This document shows positions 1-6,179 of a DNA stretch of 7,778 nt, in pieces (position 1 is the stretch's first letter; each line of letters opens with the position of its first letter). The notes beneath the pieces were generated by a model that was not told the DNA's origin, ran no database searches, and saw nothing but the letters and a program-made list of their open reading frames with translations. The DNA is taken from NCBI GenBank assembly GCA_039024295.1, contig JBCDIQ010000294.1:1-7778 (forward strand). Direction: 5' to 3'. A program made the translations under genes and the position numbers. This DNA comes from JBCDIQ01 sp039024295 (GTDB lineage Bacteria; Bacteroidota; Bacteroidia; J057).

Positions 1-1103
1 AAGCCACTCTGACCGGTCGCATGCGTTTCAATACCAACAGGTGCGATTTTGGGCAGGGCAAATTGGTAAAAGTTCTTGAGCGCATTCAGACGTTTCAATA
101 CCAACAGGTGCGATTTAGGGGAGGACAACGATGGCACTCCCAATCTTGCCACGAAAGTTTCAATACCAACAGGTGCGATTTAGGGAGATCAGGAAGGGAA
201 GCAGCTTATAGTTGATGTGATGTTTCAATACCAACAGGTGCGATTTAGGGGCAGGGCGAATGAAGCCACTCTGACCGGGCGCATGCGTTTCAATACCAAC
301 AGGTGCGATTTAGGGGGTCTTCTACATTCACGAAGTCACCACTACACCACAGTTTCAATACCAACAGGTGCGATTTAGGGCCGGCACAATGGGGGCAGCT
401 CGGGAACCGCTTCAGATGTTTCAATACCAACAGGTGCGATTTAGGGGCGGAAAACCAAGTTCATTGTTCAGTCATACGAATGCGTTTCAATACCAACAGG
501 TGCGATTTAGGGTTGAGGTGTACAGACTGCGGCGTGATGACGTAAGGAAGTTTCAATACCAACAGGTGCGATTTAGGGAAATCTGGGTTAACTATATCAT
601 CGAGCAATTATTCAGTTTCAATACCAACAGGTGCGATTTAGGGCAGTGTAATCGCGGTCTGTTCCCGTTGCTGCAAAAAGTTTCAATACCAACAGGTGCG
701 ATTTAGGGATGGAGTTGTGATTAAGCGATTGTCCGCTATAATTGAGTTTCAATACCAACAGGTGCGATTTAGGGTTGGCCCATGCTTAGGGCCAGTTTGA
801 CCTTTCTCCAAAGTTTCAATACCAACAGGTGCGATTTAGGGGCCCCTTCAATAGCTTTTGACTGCCCATTATAGGGCGTTTCAATACCAACAGGTGCGAT
901 TTAGGGAAAAGTGGCCTCTGTCGCTACCAAGATATGGACCATGTTTCAATACCAACAGGTGCGATTTAGGGTTACACGATTCTTTACATCTTCTCTTAGT
1001 TCAGCCTGGTTTCAATACCAACAGGTGCGATTTAGGGCAGGAACGGTTTCTCCTGATGTGAAGTCTTACATTTCGTTTCAATACCAACAGGTGCGATTTA
1101 GGG
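1..1103 (-). CRISPR. CRISPR array, 17 repeats and 16 complete spacers, continuing beyond the left edge
   Basis: A 29-bp repeat, reading GTTTCAATACCAACAGG then TGCGATTTAGGG on the plus strand, recurs at 25, 92, 157, 222, 287, 352, 418, 484, 550, 615, 680, 746, 813, 878, 943, 1009 and 1075. All copies are identical except the first, which has T instead of A at position 50. The 16 complete spacers are 36-38 bp and different from one another; bases 1-24 are the end of a 17th. Bases flanking the repeats vary, which fixes the 29-bp unit. The complement of the repeat ends in ATTGAAAC, the usual crRNA 5' handle of many type I-B and type III systems, so transcription is probably leftwards with the newest spacers on the right. 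The altered repeat lying at the far left fits that polarity. The repeat has only a short internal ACC/GGT stem. No cas gene is present, so the subtype stays open. Confidence 0.98.
251..286 (-). repeat. CRISPR spacer nearly identical to the partial spacer at 1-24
   Basis: The last 24 bases of this 36-bp spacer (263-286) match bases 1-24 at 23 of 24 positions; the only difference is G279 against T17. Both copies directly abut a repeat. The following spacers (316-351 and 54-91) are unrelated, so this is not a simple duplication of a multi-unit block. Counting in the inferred crRNA direction, the mismatch is the eighth base of the spacer, inside the region that usually acts as the seed. Confidence 0.9.
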
Positions 1104-1392
1104 CCCGTTTAATATACGTGGTAAATGGACTGGGGCCAAGGATTTGAGGGGTAGCTAACCCGCTAATGGGCGTCATCCATAGATACTGCCAATCTATGGG
1201 CAGAACGACGACAACAATAACTTACTCATAACCAGATTTTTGCGGTTTTCATGATGCTATACGTCAAAGAGCCAGGGAAGATACAGCTACCTTATCAAGC
1301 TAGCCGACGCTTCATGAATGTAAAAAAATTATGGTTGATGTCCTATTGGGCATTGCCCTTAAAGCTAAGAAACTGTCTTGAATCCGGCCTGC
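1104..1392 (-). promoter_or_regulatory. Probable CRISPR leader and downstream region of the 727-residue gene
   Basis: This 289-bp stretch lies between the last perfect repeat and the stop codon of the minus-strand gene. It is on the side where the repeat orientation places the leader, so it should hold the array promoter and the spacer integration signals. It holds no credible gene. It contains a perfect 8-bp inverted repeat at 1177-1199, a run of seven A at 1322-1328 (T on the transcribed minus strand) and a small GGGC/GCCC hairpin at about 1348-1358. I could not identify a convincing Bacteroidota promoter (TTTG then TAnnTTTG). Nor is there a clear intrinsic terminator after the gene, so some read-through into the array is possible. 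Assignment as leader is inference from orientation. Confidence 0.5.
1177..1199. repeat. Perfect 8-bp inverted repeat in the presumed leader
   Basis: CCATAGAT (1177-1184) and ATCTATGG (1192-1199) are exact reverse complements separated by 7 bases. No T-run follows on either strand, so it is not a standard intrinsic terminator. It lies about 75 bp from the first (leader-proximal) repeat. It could be a protein-binding site or an RNA hairpin in the leader; its role is not visible from the sequence. Confidence 0.6.
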
Positions 1393-3576
1393 CTACTGTT
1401 TGTAGAAAGCTTGGGTGACGCTTTCTAGGTTCCCAAATACCCGGAGGGTGTAATGCCCCGCACGCAGGCCATTTACAGATATGTTAAGTTGACCAAAATT
1501 AGCAGTAGTATACTGCTGGCCCCGAAGAACCCGCCGTCCATCAAGGGAGAATATTTCCCAATACACGATCTTGCCATCTATCCCTTGCCAATGAACGGCA
1601 AGTTCGGTCTGGACAGGATTAGGATAGAGGGTGAGGTGAGTAGAAAGTTCTTGTGGCAATACAGGTAATTCCACTATGGGGCTGTAGCTAGAGGTACCGT
1701 CCGGGTCTACCAGCCGAATGCGGTAAAAAATCCGGTCAGCCTCCATATCTGCTACCTCCGTATCAGTTGTTTCATAAAGTTGGGGCCCTTGGCTAGTCCC
1801 TTCCATTGCCTCAACTATTTGGTTCAAATCCTCAAACGATGCACCGTCAAACGACCGTTCCAGCGCAAAATATGCCACTCCTGATTCGCTTGAGGTAGCC
1901 CAGCTGACCCGAGCATGTGCCCCTTGCCATTCGGCTTGAATATCACAAAATTCTACCCGCATAGGCGGATTGGGCACAAATGGATAGTGGATGTATACAG
2001 TGGTAAACAAATTTCCGGAAGCTCCATCAGTCGATCCGTTAGAAGGAAACTCGGTAATGGCCAAGGAGTTGGAGGTTCCACCGGGTCCAGGTGCCACGGA
2101 AGTGCTTGCCGAGCTGCTACTCGGCAATGAAATAAAGCCTCCCCCTCCACCTCCTCCGGGGCCTTCGGCTTCGTTATTCTCAATGTACTGATTACCTCCT
2201 GCTCCTCCTTCTGCAATAATGTTGAGGGCACCAACAGATAAAGATTTTATTACCGCCGTGCCGCCGCCTCCACCTCCGCCAGGACCATCGCGCCCATTGC
2301 TGGTTCGGGTATTCTCTCCAGGATCTCCTGAAACATTTATCTCCCCTGTTCCCTTTACCGCTTTTGCTATAATAAAGACCATTCCTCCCCCATTCCCTCC
2401 ACCACCTCCAACGTTGTTGTTTCCATCTCCGGCACCTCCGCCACCTCCAAAAAAGAGGCGTTCATCCGGATCGTTTACCAGACCACGGCCTCCAAGCCCG
2501 CCCAGGTTCCTGCGACTGTTCCCGCTCCAGGAGTCATTTCCTGGCCCAAGTTCCAATGCATCACGGTTGGAATAGCTAAAGGTATACCCCCCACGTCCTC
2601 CCCCAGAAGAGGTGGTAAGTCCCCCGTATAACTGGAAATCAGGGTCAAGTGCCCAAGCTGCACTTCCAGTGACGGATCCAGACATATGACCGATCCCGTT
2701 CCACTTGCTGCCGCTGTGCCCATTGGCCCCGCCGCCGCCGCCAGAGTTGTGTCCGTTGCCTCCGCCGCCGCCGTTAGCGATTGCCCCACGTCCATATTGG
2801 TATCCCGCCTCTGCATAATCCTCATTTGAGCCTGCAATGCTTTCTCCCTTTTTCCCACCAAACCCAGTCTCATTGTGGTAATAGTCTGTCTGCGTCCAGG
2901 CACTAAAGTTTTGGTATTCTCCTCCTCGAAATCCCAGGCCTGCGGCCATAATCCTGCTGCCAGCTTCTAAGGTTACGGTGTCGCTTGCAGTGAATGTTAC
3001 GATTCCTCCCTTAGTTCCATCCCAAGCAGGGGCCGTTATGGAAGCCCCAGATTTCAGTTCAAGCGTTGTGTATTGGGGCACCCTGACTACCTGCGTTTTA
3101 CCCGATACGGTATAATCAAATTGTAATTTTGTGGTTAGCCCAATGGTGTTTTCCACAACCTGAGAAACAAATGCATATTCATACCTTCCAGCCTGCCCAT
3201 ACTCTACTACTTCTCCAAAAGTCGCATCCTGTGATACGTTCACATTTGCCCCTTGCATTTGAATCAAGAGAATTAAATCTCCCTTTTGCAGGGCAGCATG
3301 AGCTGTTAGGTCATTTATATCCGCTACCTGTACAATGCTGTCCTTGGCTTGAGCCGCTTCTGCCAAGGTCGTGTACTGGTTAATTACAGTATCAGATTGT
3401 GTCAGGGTCACAGGTCCATCAACCCCGGCTAGTTTTATTTCATTTCCGTCTATGTCATTGGTGATGAAAAAGGCCACTGAAAACATGATGGCCCCAAAAA
3501 AGGAAATGAACGAAAGGATTTGACGCTTCCATAAACTCGGCTTGGAGCGATTGTTTAAGTGTAAAGACCCTGACAT
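1393..3576 (-). CDS. Secreted glycine-rich surface protein with type IX secretion sorting domain
   Basis: This 727-residue protein is probably exported by the Sec system and then carried to the cell surface by the type IX (Por) system. Residues 19-38 form a hydrophobic signal or anchor segment after a basic stretch (KRQ). Residues about 45-180 are an unassigned non-repetitive domain. Residues about 185-480 are extremely glycine-rich, with runs of five to seven Gly (for example 269-273, 279-283, 377-381, 433-439, 474-480) between short beta-like segments such as GEINVSG and LNIIAEGG. This style recalls AgmC-like gliding and adhesion proteins, but that is only a resemblance. Residues about 541-640 look like the fibronectin-like module common in type IX cargo (W, SE, YFALERS, FYRI, D.DG). 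Residues about 647-727 are the sorting domain, with LYPNP and GLRAGHYTLRV. The ATG follows an A/T-rich leader without Shine-Dalgarno. It is monocistronic here. The exact function is unknown. Confidence 0.9.
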   Translation of the reverse strand: MSGSLHLNNRSKPSLWKRQILSFISFFGAIMFSVAFFITNDIDGNEIKLAGVDGPVTLTQSDTVINQYTTLAEAAQAKDSIVQVADINDLTAHAALQKGDLILLIQMQGANVNVSQDATFGEVVEYGQAGRYEYAFVSQVVENTIGLTTKLQFDYTVSGKTQVVRVPQYTTLELKSGASITAPAWDGTKGGIVTFTASDTVTLEAGSRIMAAGLGFRGGEYQNFSAWTQTDYYHNETGFGGKKGESIAGSNEDYAEAGYQYGRGAIANGGGGGNGHNSGGGGGANGHSGSKWNGIGHMSGSVTGSAAWALDPDFQLYGGLTTSSGGGRGGYTFSYSNRDALELGPGNDSWSGNSRRNLGGLGGRGLVNDPDERLFFGGGGGAGDGNNNVGGGGGNGGGMVFIIAKAVKGTGEINVSGDPGENTRTSNGRDGPGGGGGGGTAVIKSLSVGALNIIAEGGAGGNQYIENNEAEGPGGGGGGGFISLPSSSSASTSVAPGPGGTSNSLAITEFPSNGSTDGASGNLFTTVYIHYPFVPNPPMRVEFCDIQAEWQGAHARVSWATSSESGVAYFALERSFDGASFEDLNQIVEAMEGTSQGPQLYETTDTEVADMEADRIFYRIRLVDPDGTSSYSPIVELPVLPQELSTHLTLYPNPVQTELAVHWQGIDGKIVYWEIFSLDGRRVLRGQQYTTANFGQLNISVNGLRAGHYTLRVFGNLESVTQAFYKQ

Positions 3577-3953
3577 ATTTTTTATCTAAATAATTGGAAT
3601 TAACAGATTCAAGAATAAAAAAATCCAGTCTATAAATCACCTCTATGGACTGCATTGTATATCAGGGGTAAGATTTTTACATAAATCATCTGGTTCAACT
3701 CATCAGCTTTCCCCAATCCTACCTGCTTATTCATAGTAGTCAGAAAAGAGATCAATAAGTAACTGGCTATCAGTATTATAAATAAGTTTCTGGGCTACTA
3801 TCTGAACCTAAATCATTTCTCCTACTGACATAGCTCAATAGTTTACATATGCCATTCTTCTTATTTGTAGAGGGTTGTTGGGTAACATCCAAGTTTATCA
3901 GACCCAATTCGCTTCTTACTAACAACACACATTTTATTAAACCTCGGAGAATT
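3577..3953. other. Divergent intergenic region, 377 bp, no gene seen
   Basis: This stretch separates the divergently transcribed 727-residue gene and exbB, so both promoters should lie here. It is A/T-rich. I see no credible gene: the short open frames have no recognisable protein character. An imperfect hairpin followed by seven T on the minus strand lies at 3620-3652. No clear pair of Bacteroidota promoter boxes stands out on either strand. GGAGA at 3946-3950, just before ATG 3954, is a plausible ribosome binding site for exbB. Confidence 0.6.
3615..3652 (-). promoter_or_regulatory. Imperfect hairpin plus T-run in the 5' leader of the 727-residue gene
   Basis: On the minus strand CAGTCCATA and TATAGACTG can pair around a 9-base loop (3626-3652), with one C/A mismatch inside the stem. 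GA and seven T follow immediately. The arrangement resembles a weak intrinsic terminator, about 50-75 bases before the start codon of the gene. It could act as an attenuator or simply end upstream antisense transcription. The stem is low in G+C and the case is modest. Confidence 0.3.
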
Positions 3954-4820
3954 ATGAGCAAATCTTCATCCTTGGCTGAAACCTTAAAATCGGGCTTTGC
4001 AGCTATCGTAATCCCCCTTTCGGTGGTAATTGCTTATTTCATTTATACCCAGATACTGGGTAATCCTGGAAATTTTGAAGGGGGTGATGTAACAGCGGAG
4101 CCATTGGAAGGGAATTACCTGGGGGTAATTCATAAAGGTGGACCAATCGTTATCCTGCTGGTGGCTTTTCAGGTTATCTTGCTCACCTTTATCATTGAGC
4201 GACTGGTAGCCCTTTACCGGGCAAGCGGCAGTGGGAGAAATGGGCTTTTTGTGCGGAAAATCAAAGGAATGCTGGACAACAATCAACTCAACAATGCCCT
4301 CGAAGCCTGTGATACCCAAAAGGGTTCAGTGGCCAATGTGATCAAGAATGGGCTCAACACGTTCCAGGAGATGTCTCAGGAAGGATATCCGATGGCCGAG
4401 GAGCAAAAAGTTGAAACCCTGCAGAAGGAATTGGAAGAAGCGACCCAGCTGGAATTGCCCCTGCTGAGCAATAACCTGGTGATTATTTCCACCCTTGCTT
4501 CCGTGGCCACCCTCATTGGGCTCCTCGGTACGGTAACTGGGATGATCAAAGCCTTTGCTGCCCTGGCACGGGCCGGTTCTCCAGATGCCATTGGGCTGGC
4601 AGGCGGTATTTCACAGGCACTGGTAACCACGGCATTAGGTATTTCCACTGCCGCAGTAGCGATCATTTTCTACAATTATTTCGCCAGCCGGATTGACAAA
4701 CTGGTATACGCCATTGATGAAGCCAGTTACAGCATTTTACATGCTTTCAAAACCCGGAAGAGTTTACGGGCAGCATTCAGCCAAAATGGTCAGGCCAAAG
4801 CTAAGGAGGCGGTTTCTTAA
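3954..4820 (+). CDS. exbB: MotA/TolQ/ExbB family proton channel protein ExbB
   Basis: ExbB forms the pentameric inner-membrane core of the Ton motor and, with ExbD, passes protons to energise TonB. This 288-residue protein has hydrophobic segments at about 14-34, 63-88, 172-198 and 220-242. The first is the extra N-terminal helix often seen in Bacteroidota ExbB; the other three match the canonical family helices, with a cytoplasmic domain at about 90-170 between helices. The family signature GLLGTVTGMIKAF lies at 189-201, followed by AGGISQALVTTALG (216-229), which lines the channel in this family. The start at 3954 is preferred over an in-frame ATG at 3849: it has GGAGA five bases ahead, and the 35 extra residues do not look like a conserved N terminus. 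It is the first gene of the exbB-exbD-exbD-tonB cluster. A 159-bp gap filled with heptamer repeats precedes the first exbD, unlike the tight junction further on. TolQ or another motor stator is the alternative, but tonB downstream favours ExbB. Confidence 0.95.
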   Translation: MSKSSSLAETLKSGFAAIVIPLSVVIAYFIYTQILGNPGNFEGGDVTAEPLEGNYLGVIHKGGPIVILLVAFQVILLTFIIERLVALYRASGSGRNGLFVRKIKGMLDNNQLNNALEACDTQKGSVANVIKNGLNTFQEMSQEGYPMAEEQKVETLQKELEEATQLELPLLSNNLVIISTLASVATLIGLLGTVTGMIKAFAALARAGSPDAIGLAGGISQALVTTALGISTAAVAIIFYNYFASRIDKLVYAIDEASYSILHAFKTRKSLRAAFSQNGQAKAKEAVS

Positions 4821-4832
4821 GAAGGTAATAGC

Positions 4833-4970
4833 TATTAGCTGTTAGGTGATAGGTCTTATCATAAGAGACGATCCTAGTGCCTAACACCTGATTTCTAATA
4901 CCCAATACCTAAAACCTCACTCCTAATACCTAAAGCCTCAACCCTAACACCTCATACCCTCACCCCTAAT
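4833..4970. repeat. Heptanucleotide-period intergenic repeat with internal inversion
   Basis: Positions 4873-4970 divide without a gap into 14 units of 7 bases, with consensus CCTAAYA (for example CCTAACA, CCTAATA, CCTAAAA, CCTCATA). Positions 4833-4853 hold three units of the complementary form (TATTAGC, TGTTAGG, TGATAGG). The two orientations flank a small palindrome, TCTTAT C ATAAGA, at 4854-4866. In RNA, 4841-4853 can pair with 4873-4885 (GTTAGG and TAGG with CCTA and CCTAAC). From about 4892 to 4980 the plus strand has almost no G. The block ends 9 bases before the exbD start codon. A period of 7 and the mixture of stops argue against coding. Confidence 0.9.
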
Positions 4971-4979
4971 CTTCATTTC

Positions 4980-5576
4980 ATGCGCCGATTACCTGGCAAA
5001 AAGACCCCACGACTGGACATGAACCCCATGGTGGATTTGTCCTTCCTGCTGGTGACCTTTTTTATGCTGACCACCCAGTTCAAAACCGAGGATCCCGTTC
5101 AGGTCCAGATGCCGGAGTCACAGTCGCGGGTAAAACTACCCGAACAAGACTTGGTAACCATCCTGGTTTCAGAAGAAGGAACGATTTACTACAGCATTGA
5201 TGGGAAATTTACCCGAAAGCGGCTATTAAACCGGATGGGGCAGAAGCATGGGATCACCTTTACGGATGAAGAGCGGTATGCTTTTTCGCTTCAATCGAGT
5301 TTTGGGGTACCTGTTGCTGGCCTGAAAAGCTGGTTGGGCATGGCACCCAATGATCGAAAAAATGTGGAACAGCCAGGGATTCCGTGTGATTCTTCCTTGA
5401 ATGAGTTAGAAGATTGGATAGTCATGTCGCGGGTGGTCAATCCCAGTGTTCGCGTAGCCATCAAAGGGGATCAGAAGACCCCATATCCTGTGGTACGCCG
5501 CATCATGAAAACCCTGGTAGCGCACAAGGTGACGCGGTTCAATTTCATCACAGAATTGGAACCGGAAAATGGATAA
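4980..5576 (+). CDS. exbD: ExbD/TolR family protein, first of two, long form
   Basis: ExbD sits in the pore of the ExbB pentamer and couples proton flow to TonB from the periplasmic side. This 198-residue protein has a short cytoplasmic N terminus, a single membrane helix at about 17-33 carrying the essential family aspartate (D19 in NPMVDLSFLL), and a periplasmic domain. The helix motif DMNPMVDLSFLLVTFFMLTT is typical of Bacteroidota ExbD. The periplasmic part is longer than the usual ~140-residue protein: about 50 residues (roughly 88-145) lie between the first strands and the closing VRVAIKGDQKTPYPVVRRIM segment, which is seen in many ExbD-like proteins of this phylum. No Shine-Dalgarno is visible before ATG 4980; the leader is the G-poor end of the heptamer repeat. 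It is followed after 99 bp by a second exbD with a shorter periplasmic part. Confidence 0.93.
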   Translation: MRRLPGKKTPRLDMNPMVDLSFLLVTFFMLTTQFKTEDPVQVQMPESQSRVKLPEQDLVTILVSEEGTIYYSIDGKFTRKRLLNRMGQKHGITFTDEERYAFSLQSSFGVPVAGLKSWLGMAPNDRKNVEQPGIPCDSSLNELEDWIVMSRVVNPSVRVAIKGDQKTPYPVVRRIMKTLVAHKVTRFNFITELEPENG

Positions 5577-5577
5577 T

Positions 5578-5652
5578 AGTTTTCGGTTTACAGTTTTCGG
5601 TTTACAGTAATTTGAGCATATAAAATTCTATTCCACTGAAAACCGTGAACTG
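5578..5652. repeat. Second heptad-period repeat: 14-bp tandem pair plus inverted copy
   Basis: AGTTTTCGGTTTAC occurs twice in tandem (5578-5591 and 5592-5605). Each unit is two heptamers, AGTTTTC and GGTTTAC. A complementary copy lies at 5635-5652 (ACTGAAAACCGTGAACTG) and matches the reverse complement of 5591-5608 at 15 of 18 positions, so the transcript can form a hairpin with a 26-base loop. It starts one base after the stop codon of the first exbD and ends 23 bases before the start of the second. Its sequence differs from the CCTAAYA family, but the 7-nt spacing is the same. Confidence 0.85.
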
Positions 5653-5675
5653 CCAGCTATAAACTCTTAAAATAA

Positions 5676-6179
5676 ATGGATAGCTCCAATACAGATCAGA
5701 CACGCAACCGAAGGCAGTCAATGGTGGGCCAGGGCGTCGAAATAGATATGACCCCCATGACGGACCTGGCCTTCCTCCTGCTCACCTTTTTTATGCTGAC
5801 CACCACTTTCAGTCAACCTCAGACGATGGAAGTGGTCATGCCTGCCAAACCTAAGGATGATACCCAGGAACAGGCGGTAAAAGAATCCCAGGCGCTGACT
5901 TTGCTGCTGTCCGCTGATGATGAAATATTCTGGTACCAGGGTATAACTGACCCATTGATACAGAAAACGGACTTTGGAGAGAAAGGTATTCATAAGCTGT
6001 TGCTTGAGCTGCAGGCAAGCATTCCCAAGCTTATGGTGCTCATAAAAGCAGATGAAAAGGCCACCTATCAAAACCTGGTGGACATCCTGGATGAGATGAA
6101 CAGCACCCAAACACGACGTTATGCCGTGGTGGACATTGAACCGGAAGATAAAGCCCTCATCAAATCCTATACGCCATGA
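5676..6179 (+). CDS. exbD: ExbD/TolR family protein, second of two, short form
   Basis: This is a second ExbD subunit, 167 residues. The cytoplasmic N terminus (1-23, basic) leads into the motif VEIDMTPMTDLAFLLLTFFM, whose aspartate D30 is the conserved proton-carrying residue of the family; the membrane helix spans about 27-44. The periplasmic domain (about 50-160) ends with VLIKADEKATYQNLVDILDEM, the classic ExbD/TolR closing region, and lacks the middle insertion of the preceding paralogue. Two ExbD proteins of different length between ExbB and TonB are common in Bacteroidota, and the second is often needed for particular substrates; whether the two form a heterodimer here is inference. 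The start lies in an A-rich context without Shine-Dalgarno. The stop overlaps the tonB start (ATGA at 6176-6179), which indicates translational coupling with TonB. Confidence 0.94.
   Translation: MDSSNTDQTRNRRQSMVGQGVEIDMTPMTDLAFLLLTFFMLTTTFSQPQTMEVVMPAKPKDDTQEQAVKESQALTLLLSADDEIFWYQGITDPLIQKTDFGEKGIHKLLLELQASIPKLMVLIKADEKATYQNLVDILDEMNSTQTRRYAVVDIEPEDKALIKSYTP

Noticed and set aside
21..1147. Open frames of 64-112 residues across the array
   Set aside because: They are translations of the CRISPR repeat, with FNTNRCDLG or FQYQQVRFR recurring at repeat spacing, and have no protein character of their own.
1121..1150. A degenerate 18th repeat suggested by GATTTGAGGG at 1141-1150
   Set aside because: Only the last ten bases resemble the repeat end; the expected GTTTCAATACC part is missing and the distance from the last repeat does not fit a spacer.
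1140..1165. GGGGTAGCTAACCC as a terminator of the surface-protein gene
   Set aside because: The stem is only three or four base pairs and no T-run follows.
1201..1320. Short peptides on the minus strand in the leader (for example MSKLLLSSFCP)
   Set aside because: Fewer than 12 residues, no ribosome binding site and no sign of conservation.
2219..2575. Plus-strand proline-rich frame with PPPPPPPGP runs
   Set aside because: It is the antisense shadow of the Gly-run codons of the minus-strand surface protein.
2475..2903. 142-residue minus-strand frame inside the surface-protein gene
   Set aside because: It is an alternative frame of the glycine-rich region; the in-frame 727-residue protein has clear domains at both ends.
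3849..3953. An upstream start for exbB adding 35 residues
   Set aside because: The extension MPFFLFVEGC... does not look like an ExbB N terminus, and GGAGA lies just before the ATG at 3954.
3577..3953. Promoter boxes for the two divergent genes
   Set aside because: Single TTTG or TAnnTTTG-like words occur, but no pair with acceptable spacing; I did not call any.
3776..3961. 61-residue minus-strand frame overlapping the exbB start
   Set aside because: No recognisable protein features, no ribosome binding site, and it runs into the likely promoter region.
5718..6110. 130-residue minus-strand frame opposite the second exbD
   Set aside because: Antisense shadow; the plus-strand frame has the complete ExbD pattern.
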